A stretch of 64,000 nucleotides of DNA from Verrucomicrobiota bacterium (GTDB lineage: Bacteria > Chlamydiota > Chlamydiia > Chlamydiales > Rhabdochlamydiaceae), in NCBI GenBank assembly GCA_018239715.1, contig JAFEGW010000015.1, positions 18,442 to 82,441 on the forward strand, given 5' to 3'. Under the pieces are notes generated by a model that saw nothing but the letters and a program-made list of their open reading frames with translations, made no database searches and was not told where the DNA came from. The stretch's first letter is position 1, and each line of letters starts with the position of its first letter. Positions 50,248-58,747 of this stretch are shown in pieces. A program made the translations under genes and the position numbers.

Positions 50248-52287
50248 CTACAACTTTCGCACACACCCAATGCCATAAGCATTTCCTCCATCTATGCTGT
50301 TTTGCCTGACGGTAAGGCCTCCATCCGAAAAGTCCCCAACCACGAAAGTTATTCCACTATAAGTGCTATCTTGACAACGAGTATAGGTGTGAGGATAATC
50401 GATATAAAGTCGATTTCTAGTTTGAAGATATTCGACAAATACACAAGTAGCTGCTTCAATCACCAAAGGAACTTCATAAGAGACCTGGGCTTTTTGATTG
50501 AGCTCTTTTAAAAGTTGTACTTGCTCATCATAGCTTTTGTTCCTGCTTCCAGAGATTACATCCCTTGTCATGAGAATCCAGTAGGAGTTTTTGATAGGTT
50601 TAAAAGGATCCTTCTCATATAGATGTTTAGGATGAGTGAGGCTAAGAATCTGATCGCTTTGATAGGAGTACTTTGTAGGCTGGCCTTGTCTTGGGTTTTT
50701 CACCAGTTCTCCTAGATAACTCGGGACCAGAGGTTTCCCATTCACCGTTTTAGGGATGAGGGCCAGCAGATGGGTTTCTTCTACCATTCTGCCTGGAAAG
50801 AATGGACAGGGGTTCTTCAGGATTTTATCGATATCGAAAGGAAGAGGCGGCTCTTCACCTACATCGCCAAGGTACTTCGCCCACACCTCTTTTCTAAATG
50901 GAATCACAGAGGCTGTTTTTTCCACCTTTGGTGCAAACGTAGGGTTAGATGATAACGCAAGCTGGCTCGGTTTTGGTAGGGGCTTGGAGTATATTTTAGA
51001 TGGCTTAGACAATTGTTCAAATTCATCATCCACAAAAATTGAAGAATGTGAGGGAGAATTGGATGCAGAGGGTTGCAATGCTAAATTCACATAATCATAT
51101 CTGTTCTTGGGTACTATTGCTTGAGACAAAGAGGAATTAGCAGGACTTGTAGGTTGAGGTTCTTGTAGAAATGCATACACATCAGGCAGAGGTGCAGGAT
51201 GGGCAATCGCAGCAGGGACTTCTGCTTTAAGTGAATGTTTAAACATAATGGCTTGTCTAGTACCTCTTCTTTGTGAGTTAACAGGTTGGGTGTAGTGGTG
51301 TTCTTCTTTTTTTAGTTCTAGTGGACTTGAAAGGGATACGTTGGGAAAGTCAACTCCCAGCTCGATCCAGAATCTGGGAAGAGCTTGTGAAGTATGAAAT
51401 ACCACAAATTCATCCCATGCAGGTGATTGATCTTTATAGCAAGGATAGTATTCGATACATTTGAGATCGTAAGGTCTGATCGAGGCCACAGGGATATAAT
51501 GAGCGTTGTAATTTTGATAGTGCATCCTTCCCTCAAGCTTGATCATGTCATTCCCCTTCTGCGGATGGGGCTTATCATTGACCACAGGATACGGCTCTCG
51601 CATGGAGACCCAGGATAAGAGTAAGTTTCCTCCAGAGCTATACATCTTGGCATAGTGAGCGCTATTGGTAAAATAAATACCTGCTCCAAAATATCCTTTA
51701 TCGGTGCTTTTGGTATTTCCTTTCGATGCATTCTCATCAAAATAATGATGCTTTCCAAACGAGGTAAATCCCGACCAGCAAATCGATTGACAGACCTCCT
51801 TTGTGCTTCCATGCCATAATGGGAGGACTTTCGCCCCAATACAGGTATCTGTTCCACGCGATGCCATGCTTTTAATCTCGACAGGAGAAAACTGAGAAGC
51901 TTGGACTTCCCACCGAGCAAGTGCACGAGCTCGATCGGCTTTAGGTTCTTCGTCTTTGCCCTTGGGAGCGAAGACAGGGTTGCTCACTTCTCGCTCCATA
52001 TTCTTAAGTGTACTTTCGAACATTTGAGTATGATCTGGATTATGAATACACACCACACGCTTGATGCTATAGCCTGGGGGTTTTTGATGTTCAAAATATT
52101 TGAGGATGAATTGGAGATCAGGATCTGTGTTTAAAATTTCACAAAGTTTAAAAGATTTATCCGATGTGTAGGCTTGCACCCGTTTAAATAAAACTTCGCT
52201 GAAGTTCCAAGGAGTTTGAGGATGGGGAAGCAGAGGTTTTAGATTATTGGGAATGGGTTGTGAGCTTGAGGGTAAAGCTGGGTTCAT
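50248..52287 (-). CDS. P5: PARP-domain protein with one CTM and no helical linker
   Basis: 679 residues. PARP half with triad (KVLPLWHGSTK, FGAGIYFTNSAHYA, AWDEFVVFHTSQALPRFW). The ~90-residue helical linker found in P1, P3, P4, P6 and P7 is replaced by an unrelated ~150-residue Ser/Pro/Gln-rich stretch (YTQPVNSQRRGTRQAI ... PSKIYSKPLPKPSQL). One CTM follows, with divergent first residues (IPFRKEVWAKYLGDVGEE) and end YGIGCVRKL, and an insertion of about 12 residues (SLTHPKHLYEKDPFKPI). First gene of the minus-strand half of the block; a GAAGGAG-type Shine-Dalgarno precedes ATG. Confidence 0.86.
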   Translation of the reverse strand: MNPALPSSSQPIPNNLKPLLPHPQTPWNFSEVLFKRVQAYTSDKSFKLCEILNTDPDLQFILKYFEHQKPPGYSIKRVVCIHNPDHTQMFESTLKNMEREVSNPVFAPKGKDEEPKADRARALARWEVQASQFSPVEIKSMASRGTDTCIGAKVLPLWHGSTKEVCQSICWSGFTSFGKHHYFDENASKGNTKSTDKGYFGAGIYFTNSAHYAKMYSSGGNLLLSWVSMREPYPVVNDKPHPQKGNDMIKLEGRMHYQNYNAHYIPVASIRPYDLKCIEYYPCYKDQSPAWDEFVVFHTSQALPRFWIELGVDFPNVSLSSPLELKKEEHHYTQPVNSQRRGTRQAIMFKHSLKAEVPAAIAHPAPLPDVYAFLQEPQPTSPANSSLSQAIVPKNRYDYVNLALQPSASNSPSHSSIFVDDEFEQLSKPSKIYSKPLPKPSQLALSSNPTFAPKVEKTASVIPFRKEVWAKYLGDVGEEPPLPFDIDKILKNPCPFFPGRMVEETHLLALIPKTVNGKPLVPSYLGELVKNPRQGQPTKYSYQSDQILSLTHPKHLYEKDPFKPIKNSYWILMTRDVISGSRNKSYDEQVQLLKELNQKAQVSYEVPLVIEAATCVFVEYLQTRNRLYIDYPHTYTRCQDSTYSGITFVVGDFSDGGLTVRQNSIDGGNAYGIGCVRKL

Positions 52288-52499
52288 CTTTTACTCCTTC
52301 TTAAATTAGGGTCCATTTTACAAAAAATAATAAACTAACTAAAGCGATATTTTACCCAAAACTTAAAAATGTAGCCATTATATCGATATCAATTTTTTCT
52401 AGGTCTATTTAAAAGGGATCAAGGTTCTCATCAATCCTTGATCTAATCTAAGGGAGAAATAAGGATCGAGCACCAGCTTTTTTAGATTCTTTGACTTAA

Positions 52500-52591
52500 G
52501 TTGACTGGGGCTTGCTCCCTCCATTTGCAAACCCCACTTCCAAACTTTTCCCTTCCACTCTTAGGACCTCAGGCTTCCAATGTTGACTGGC
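52500..52591 (-). repeat. Family 3' sequence behind P6
   Basis: Minus-strand GGTCCTAAGAGTGGAAGGG followed by AAAGTTTGGAAGTGG and a stem GGGGTTTGC/GCAAGCCCC (loop about 11 nt) lie directly behind the P6 stop. It corresponds to the 3' sequences of P3 and P7 and probably terminates transcription. The rest of the gap up to P5 (52288-52499) has only the P5 leader. Confidence 0.5.
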
Positions 52592-55450
52592 TTAAAACTT
52601 CCTCAGACCCCCAACGCCCCGATTCTCGTCGTCGCCGTAGTCGCTGATGTTGAGGCCGCCCAAGCTAAAGCCGCCAATAACCAAAAGTCGTGTAGAGATT
52701 CGCTCTTGACAGCGAGTATAGGTCCAGGGGTTATTGCTATATAGCCTTTGTCCTGTCTTCAGATATTCCATGAAAATACTCACAACTGTTTCCAAGAGAT
52801 GGGGAACCTCGTACGGAACATGCGCTTTCTGACAGTAGCTTTTCAAGAGCTGCTTTTGAGCTTCATAATTTTTATTTCGGCTCCCTGGGATTACGTCTCT
52901 TGTCATTAAGACCCAGTACGATCTTGGCAGAGGTTGAGAGCCATATTGTTCCTTGATCTTATCCCAGTAGTGTGAATAATTGGTCGCTTCTCCTTGTTTG
53001 GGGTGTTTCACCAGTTCTTCGAGGGAGTTTAGAGACAGCGGTTTTCCATTCACGGTTTTAGGGATGAGCGTCAGCAGGTGGGTCTCTTCTACCTTCTTGC
53101 CGGGAAAAAATGGACAGGGGCTTTGGAGAATTTGCTGGATATCTGATGGAAGGGGCGGCTCTTTACCTATATCGCCGAGATATTTCGCCCAGAGTTCTTT
53201 CCCAAAGGCAATCGCAGGAAGAGTAGAGTTAAGGGAGAGTTTTGGAAGAATAGGGGATAAAAAAGCTACAGGGAGAGATGAAGAAGAAATTTTCGCAGAA
53301 GCTGCAGCGGGTGGAGGATTGACAGGAGGGGTTGAATGAAGAACGGGTTTCATTTCCAGCGGTATGTTAGGTGTTGCTGTTTCTTTACTATCTTGAGTGA
53401 TACCTTGGTCATTGAATTTCCGCAGACCCCCAACGCCGCCACTCCCGTAGTCGTTGAGGTAGTCGTCGACGCCGAGGCCACCTGCGGCAAAGCCCCCAAC
53501 AATCAAGGGCTGGTCAGGAAACCCGAGCCAGACAGGAAACTCCTTGGAAACCCTCTCTTGACAGCGGGTATAGGTCCAAGGATTATCGCTATATAGCCTT
53601 TGTCCTGTCTTCAGATATTCCATGAAAATGCTCACAGCTGTTTCCAAGATATGGGGAACCTCGTACGAAACATGCGCTTTCTGGCTATAGCTTGCCAAGA
53701 GCTGCTTTTGAGTGTCATAACTTTTATCTCGGCTCTCGGGGATCACGTCTCTTGTCATTAAGGCCCAGTACGATCTTAGCGAAGGTCGAGTGCCATATTC
53801 TTCCTTGATCGGATTCCAGTAGCATCTATACTTTGTCGCTTGCCCTTGTTTGGGGTGTTTCACGAATTCTTCTAGAGAATTTAAGGTCAGCGGTTTTCCA
53901 TTCACGGTTTTAGGGATCAGGGTCAGCAGGTGAGTCTCCTCGACTTTTTTACCAGGGAAGAACGGGCAGGGGCTTTGCAAGATTTGATGAATATCCGGAG
54001 GAAGAAGGGGCTCGTCACCCACATCGCCAAGATACTGGGCCCACAGCTCTTTCCCAAATGCGATCGTGGGAAGACGGGGGTTGGCAAAAACCTTCGGAAC
54101 CGCGGAAGCTACCGCAGGAACAGGTGGAAGTGTTGGAGCTAATGAGGCGACGGAGAGGGGTAGGGCAGGATTTTTTATATCAGCTGCAGCGGGAGGAGTG
54201 GGAGCTTTGGCTGGAGCTGCTACTAAGGGGCTTCTCGGAGGAGTTGAGCCTGCTCGGATGAGCATGTTCACGGTGGCGGTATTGAGTTTTTCTCCTTCAG
54301 GGAGGAGTCTTTTGGCCAGTTTTAAAAATCTTTGGTCTTCGACTCCTAAGGGGGTGGTTTCGGCTTGGTCCAGTATCTGGTCGGCTTTAGCTTGGAGCTT
54401 TTGCATTAATTCTGAATGTTCCTGAATTTCGGCTTTGCTGAGAAGGTTGAGAAGAAGCATGATGAGTTCTCCAGCAGTCCCTAAATCGCTTAGCACGACT
54501 TTTGGGAAATCTGTTCCCAGCTCGATCCAAAATCGGGGCAGGGCTTGGGCTTTTTCAAACACTACAAATTCATCCCACGCAGGTTGCTGGTCTTTATAAC
54601 ACGGATAATACTCTATACATTTAGGATCATGGGGCCTAATTGAGACGACAGGAATAAAGTGAGCGTTGTAATTTTGATAATGCATCCTGCCCTCGAGCTT
54701 AAGCATGTCGCTTCCTTTTTGGGGATGGGTCTTGTCGTTCACGACGGGATACGGCTCGCGCATCGAAACCCATACTAACAGGAGATGGCCCCCTGAGCTA
54801 TACATCGTGGCATATTGAGCACTATTCGTGAAATAAATGCCGGCTCCAAAATAACCTTTATCAGTACTTTTAGTCCCTCCCTTGGTGGCATTCTCATCAA
54901 AATAATGGTGTTTTCCAAAAGAGGTAAAACCCGACCAGCAGATCGATTGACAAACCTCCTTGGTACTCCCATGCCATAGAGGAAGGACTTTGGCTTTGGT
55001 GCAGGTATCGGTTCCTCGAGAAGACAGGCTTTTAATCTCGACGGGAGAAAACTGCGAGGCTTGGGACTCCCAGCGAGAAAGGACTCGAACTCGATCAGTT
55101 ATAGGGTCTTCGTTTTTACCCTTAGGGGCAAAGATGGGGTTATTGGATTCGCGTTCCATATTCTTTAAGCCTGCTTCGAAAAAAGTTGTCTGATCGGGAT
55201 TATGAATGCTGACGACGCGTTTAATGCTATAGCCTGGGGGTTTTTGATGTTCGAAGTATTTGAGAATGAATTGAAGGTCAGGGTCTGTCGTCAAGACTTC
55301 ACACAACTTGAACGATTTATCGGAGGTGTAGTTTTGGACGCGTTTAAAGAGGGGTTCGCTGAAGTTCCAGGGGGTTTGAGGATTCGGATGATGGGATTTT
55401 AGATGAGGAGGAAAGGGTTGTGTGCTGGAAGGCTGTGGGACTGGAACCAT
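52592..55450 (-). CDS. P6: PARP-domain protein with two C-terminal modules
   Basis: 952 residues. PARP half with triad (KVLPLWHGSTK, FGAGIYFTNSAQYA, AWDEFVVFEKAQALPRFW), closest to P1, with which it also shares the N-terminal ~50 residues and the leader DNA. Helical linker, then CTM a (about 54063 to 53402, ending GSGGVGGLRKF) and CTM b (about 53212 to 52595, ending NRGVGGLRKF and stop). The segment between reads NDQGITQD, as in P1 (NDQGMTQD) where the Sel1 repeats follow instead. This gives a direct view of module exchange at a fixed junction. Confidence 0.88.
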   Translation of the reverse strand: MVPVPQPSSTQPFPPHLKSHHPNPQTPWNFSEPLFKRVQNYTSDKSFKLCEVLTTDPDLQFILKYFEHQKPPGYSIKRVVSIHNPDQTTFFEAGLKNMERESNNPIFAPKGKNEDPITDRVRVLSRWESQASQFSPVEIKSLSSRGTDTCTKAKVLPLWHGSTKEVCQSICWSGFTSFGKHHYFDENATKGGTKSTDKGYFGAGIYFTNSAQYATMYSSGGHLLLVWVSMREPYPVVNDKTHPQKGSDMLKLEGRMHYQNYNAHFIPVVSIRPHDPKCIEYYPCYKDQQPAWDEFVVFEKAQALPRFWIELGTDFPKVVLSDLGTAGELIMLLLNLLSKAEIQEHSELMQKLQAKADQILDQAETTPLGVEDQRFLKLAKRLLPEGEKLNTATVNMLIRAGSTPPRSPLVAAPAKAPTPPAAADIKNPALPLSVASLAPTLPPVPAVASAVPKVFANPRLPTIAFGKELWAQYLGDVGDEPLLPPDIHQILQSPCPFFPGKKVEETHLLTLIPKTVNGKPLTLNSLEEFVKHPKQGQATKYRCYWNPIKEEYGTRPSLRSYWALMTRDVIPESRDKSYDTQKQLLASYSQKAHVSYEVPHILETAVSIFMEYLKTGQRLYSDNPWTYTRCQERVSKEFPVWLGFPDQPLIVGGFAAGGLGVDDYLNDYGSGGVGGLRKFNDQGITQDSKETATPNIPLEMKPVLHSTPPVNPPPAAASAKISSSSLPVAFLSPILPKLSLNSTLPAIAFGKELWAKYLGDIGKEPPLPSDIQQILQSPCPFFPGKKVEETHLLTLIPKTVNGKPLSLNSLEELVKHPKQGEATNYSHYWDKIKEQYGSQPLPRSYWVLMTRDVIPGSRNKNYEAQKQLLKSYCQKAHVPYEVPHLLETVVSIFMEYLKTGQRLYSNNPWTYTRCQERISTRLLVIGGFSLGGLNISDYGDDENRGVGGLRKF

Positions 55451-55532
55451 GGTTTCCTCCTTTAAAGGGAATTTTTTTGAAACAAGGATAGCTCAAAGAG
55501 AAATTTTTGAGCTAAAATTTCCTTGGAACAAA
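55451..55532 (-). promoter_or_regulatory. Conserved leader before P6 (near-identical to the P1 leader)
   Basis: See the P1 leader at 35245-35326; the match reaches from the Shine-Dalgarno AAAGGAGGAAAC about 80 bp upstream. Beyond this point the two loci differ. Confidence 0.7.
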
Positions 55533-55705
55533 ATTTCAGTCAGTGCATTTTGATCAAAGGCTTGAAAAATCGACACGGCTAAAAAGCGGCTAGCAATGGA
55601 TAACAAACTACGGCAGCGATTTTTCTCTGCCCATAGCTCATTCCTTGCTAAGGGTCTGTACAATCAGAGAAAACTTATCCGCCTCGTTTTGCTCTCCAAT
55701 TTGCG

Positions 55706-55976
55706 ATATTGCTCCCTGTCACAAAATGTGAATTGAGTTTGACCTGAAAACTCTCAGGGCTCAGCGATCATAAAGCTTGTTGTAAGAACCCCTTCATGAA
55801 TGAAGTGGATTCTTCGACAATTAAGAATTTCTTAGATACAGTGTTTCCTTGCCTTACCACCCCAGGGTTGGGACTGCGGCAGTAGATTCTTTTAATATAG
55901 CTTAGCTTGACGACCGATGAGCCCTGAGAGTTTTCAGGTCAAACTCAATTCACATTTTGTGACCAGGAGCAATATC
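55706..55976. mobile_element. 271-bp MITE-like element with 59-bp terminal inverted repeats
   Basis: The ends 55706-55764 and 55918-55976 are inverted copies with 57 of 59 matches, beginning GATATTGCTCC and containing CACAAAATGTGAATTGAG. Weaker similarity continues inward. The 153-bp centre codes for nothing. This fits a small nonautonomous transposable element or a tnp-deleted IS. The right end lies inside the AbiEii-like gene, supplying its last codons. Confidence 0.85.
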
Positions 55977-56855
55977 ACTACTCAAGTTATTTTCCTTTTT
56001 CTGAAAAATTTCCAATCTCTCAATATAGTGTTCGAAAAAACCCACATTCCAGTAGCTTAGACTTTGAAGTTCTCGAGATTTGAGTAAAATCTCTACATCC
56101 ATAGAGGCTACTTTCCAATCAATCGATCTTACTTTCTTTTGTAGCTGCTCTTTCACCCATTCTAGAGAAACTTCGATACTTTTTCTGATCCAAGGGCCTT
56201 GTTGAAAAAGTGCCTGCTGTAAAAACATCGGGTTGAAGGGAGTTCTCCTCGTGACATACCACACAAAATCAAACCAGTCTCGCCCTTTGACATATTCCCT
56301 GCATAGCAAAGCATGTAATTTACCGGCAAAAAGACTGGGCTCTGTTTGAGTAGTAATGGAAAAAGGGGTGGGGAAATCCACGATTTTTGTCTCAAAGTCA
56401 GAACCCATCGGTGGATTGGTATCAACCTCCAGTTTGATTTGGATGACCTGTACATCGGAGCTATTTCTCTCATAAGCTAATTGAAGGATTTTGCCAAAGG
56501 AATTTTCTTTAATGAAAGCTTTCTTGACAGCACTGCTAGCTTGCGATCTATCTTTAATTTCAAGTGTGAGTCCAAAGGATTCAAACTCTAACTGGATTTC
56601 ATGAAGATATCTTCGCCATGCAAAGGAGGTATCAGGCGTGAAAAGAATAAAATCTAGATCCTCCGAGAATCTAGGAAGTCCGTAAACAATCCTCAAACAA
56701 GTTCCACCTTGAAAGGCTGCTTGCTTAAAAAACTCCGCTCGACTTAAGGCTAAGAGAGTAATTTCTTGAGCAATCTCTTTTAAAGCATTCAATTCCTCGA
56801 GCTTTGAGGCAGGCTTATATTGACGCAGCCGATCTTCAATCACCCGCATATCCAT
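55950..56855 (-). CDS. AbiEii-like nucleotidyltransferase toxin (second AbiE-type locus)
   Basis: 301 residues from the ATG that overlaps the antitoxin stop (TAATG) and lies behind GAGGAAAT; an in-frame ATG 39 bp earlier is less likely. Core motif FFKQAAFQGGTCLRIVYGLP then RFSEDLDFIL is the AbiEii G-T-x-L-R...S-x-D-x-D signature, with LFAGKLHALLCREYVKGRDW downstream as in this family. The last eight codons (DIAPGHKM, TGA) are inside the MITE-like element, so the native C-terminus was replaced by insertion. Only the end is affected; activity may persist. Confidence 0.84.
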   Translation of the reverse strand: MDMRVIEDRLRQYKPASKLEELNALKEIAQEITLLALSRAEFFKQAAFQGGTCLRIVYGLPRFSEDLDFILFTPDTSFAWRRYLHEIQLEFESFGLTLEIKDRSQASSAVKKAFIKENSFGKILQLAYERNSSDVQVIQIKLEVDTNPPMGSDFETKIVDFPTPFSITTQTEPSLFAGKLHALLCREYVKGRDWFDFVWYVTRRTPFNPMFLQQALFQQGPWIRKSIEVSLEWVKEQLQKKVRSIDWKVASMDVEILLKSRELQSLSYWNVGFFEHYIERLEIFQKKENNLSSDIAPGHKM

Positions 56856-57487
56856 TAAGACATTTCCTCCACAAATCGTAATAATTTTTGGCAAACTCGG
56901 GGGCTCTTATAGGTGCTGGCGATATGCAACAAACTGTTTCGGTTGGACTGCTCTAGGGTTTCCACTTCTATTCTTAAATCGGACATCAGATCTCGAATCG
57001 AGCTCCATTTTTTCTTATAGCAATAAATCATATCGGCAATCGCTTTCCAAGGTTCGGCCATCAAAAAAACAGCCTCTCCTTTAGTGATCCTCTCGACATT
57101 TAAAAAAAAATGGTCAAACGGAGTGTGCAAATAACGAAAATTTCCAAAAGGCGTCTGGAAATCTTTGGAACGCCTAGCGCAAGCAGAAGTGGTTACGTAA
57201 ACGGCCTCTGGAATCCAGCCATGATACGATAGCGCGGACTCAAAGCTAATACACGATGGTCCATAAATCACCTGAGCTATTTCAAAAGGATCCCAATTCT
57301 CTTTCCGATAGGGTGGGCCCACGAGATAGAGTCCCCGTCTTATAGAAATAAGAAAACCTTTCTTGATCGCATATTTGACCCCATCATAACGACGGGCATC
57401 CTGGCCTTGAAAAATAGGCATCAAGTCCTGATCTCTGAGGTAAGTTTTTTTCCATTCCAGCAACAATTGATGAAAACGAGGCTCCAT
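56855..57487 (-). CDS. AbiEi-like antitoxin/regulator (second AbiE-type locus)
   Basis: 210 residues from ATG 57487; an upstream ATG at 57502 lies in the inverted repeat. Contains a winged-helix-type start (LLEWKKTYLRDQDLMPIFQG, IKKGFLISIRRGLYLV) followed by PSCISFESALSYHGWIPEAV and VERITKGEAVFLMAEPWKAI, the pattern of AbiEi-type transcriptional-regulator antitoxins. Here the antitoxin comes first, the classical order. The repeat at 57496-57534 directly upstream is the probable binding site for autoregulation. Confidence 0.82.
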   Translation of the reverse strand: MEPRFHQLLLEWKKTYLRDQDLMPIFQGQDARRYDGVKYAIKKGFLISIRRGLYLVGPPYRKENWDPFEIAQVIYGPSCISFESALSYHGWIPEAVYVTTSACARRSKDFQTPFGNFRYLHTPFDHFFLNVERITKGEAVFLMAEPWKAIADMIYCYKKKWSSIRDLMSDLRIEVETLEQSNRNSLLHIASTYKSPRVCQKLLRFVEEMS

Positions 57488-57495
57488 AATCTTAT

Positions 57496-57534
57496 TTTGC
57501 AAGAAACTGGAATTATTTTCCAGTTTCTTGCAAA
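57496..57534. repeat. Inverted repeat (17-bp arms) at the second AbiE promoter
   Basis: TTTGCAAGAAACTGGAA and TTCCAGTTTCTTGCAAA flank a 5-nt loop TTATT, immediately upstream of the antitoxin start. Different sequence but same position and type as the palindrome at the first AbiE-like locus. Confidence 0.95.
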
Positions 57535-57929
57535 TTTTTTTATCTAAGTGCTTGAGTATAAGGTTTTCTATTAATCACCTAAGTTATTAAATTATCCCAA
57601 AAGCGATGGTAGAAGAGCTTGGCTGAGCCATAAATTTAGGAAGGCAAAGGGTTAACAGTAAGATTTTGAGAAAATCTATTCCCTGCTTCAATTCACCCTA
57701 GCTCAAGCATTCAATAACGCTTACCGTGTCAGTCTTCAAAATTTTAACTAAAGCTTGCTCATCCTCTTTGCAAGCTCAACTTCCAAATTTTCCCCTTCTA
57801 CTCTTAGGACCACAGTGTCTTCCAACGTCCAAAAAACCCATGTCTTCCCAATGCCAATGTTCCAATGACCAATGGCCTAAGTCTGGATAGAACTCGGGCG
57901 CATCAATTTCAAGTCTTTTGACTTGTCGC
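57535..57929 (-). repeat. Noncoding gap with the displaced family 3' sequence of P7
   Basis: Around 57760-57840 the minus strand carries the GGTCCTAAGAGTAGAAGGGG and AATTTGGAAGTTGAGCTTGC sequence found right behind P6. Here it is separated from the P7 stop by about 0.9 kb of inserted sequence. The remainder toward the AbiE pair shows nothing. Confidence 0.5.
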
Positions 57930-58745
57930 ACGCTAGCAGAATCCTTGGACACTGCTACTCTGGCTATTCTCTTTCGAGCTTGATGTTTCCCAAGACCTCC
58001 GTTTTCATCCCGTACAGTCGGTTTTCCCAAATACGGTTGGCGGTTTCACTTTTCACACAGGCCTTCCTGCTTTTGTCTGGTTTTTTTCCGTGTTAGCTCA
58101 CTTTCCTTCCGTGCAGTTTACTCCCTTTGAAGCTCTGTGGCTTTCGGTTCCACTTTCGTTGTATCCGTTGATTCCGAGAGTTCCTTCGCCTGGATTGTCC
58201 TAATCCAGAGAGATTTTCCCCTTAGAGAGTCGTTACTTCTCCTCTTCGCTACTACAAACTCATGCGCCAGTCCATTTCCCTCCTACTGTCTTTGCTTTCG
58301 GCTATGACTGTCGGTCTTTGCAGTTTGTCGCTAATCCCTGCTGGGCTATGGACCTTCCCGATGTTATCTCTGTAGTCTCTTTTGGCAAGTGCTTGATCCC
58401 CTATCCCGGTGGTATCCAAGTTGCTTTTAACCGTTTCTTCACTTGGATCATTGCCCTTCCCCCAGTAGTTTATGGGTCAGGTTAACCACAATTATCCTCT
58501 TGAAACAACTTCTTGAGGGGGTCTATTTCGGGACCGCAGATATTCTCTTATGTTCAGGCCCTTACCTTTGCTTGCCACCCTGGTTGTCCTTACTCTTCGG
58601 GCTCTTGCCTTTGAGCAGCTGTGGCGTTTACTTCCGAGCAGGACGTGGGCCGTTACCTTCCCACGCTTCGGATATGCTAGCCGTCCAAACCGGTCAATTG
58701 ACGGCAGGAGGACTTTCACCTCCCTAGAGAAACAGCCTTGTCGGC
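57930..58745 (-). mobile_element. Probable ORF-less group II intron remnant
   Basis: On the minus strand the P7 end is followed by GGGAGGTGAAAGTCCTCC, a motif common in domain I of bacterial group II introns, then ~600 nt of structured-looking purine-rich sequence without open frames. Near the far end lies a domain-V-like hairpin at 58010-58036 (CCGTA, then TTTGG-GAAA-ACCGA, then TACGG). No reverse-transcriptase frame remains. It separates P7 from its normal 3' sequence, which fits an insertion. Exact boundaries are not determined. Confidence 0.5.
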
Positions 58746-58747
58746 TG

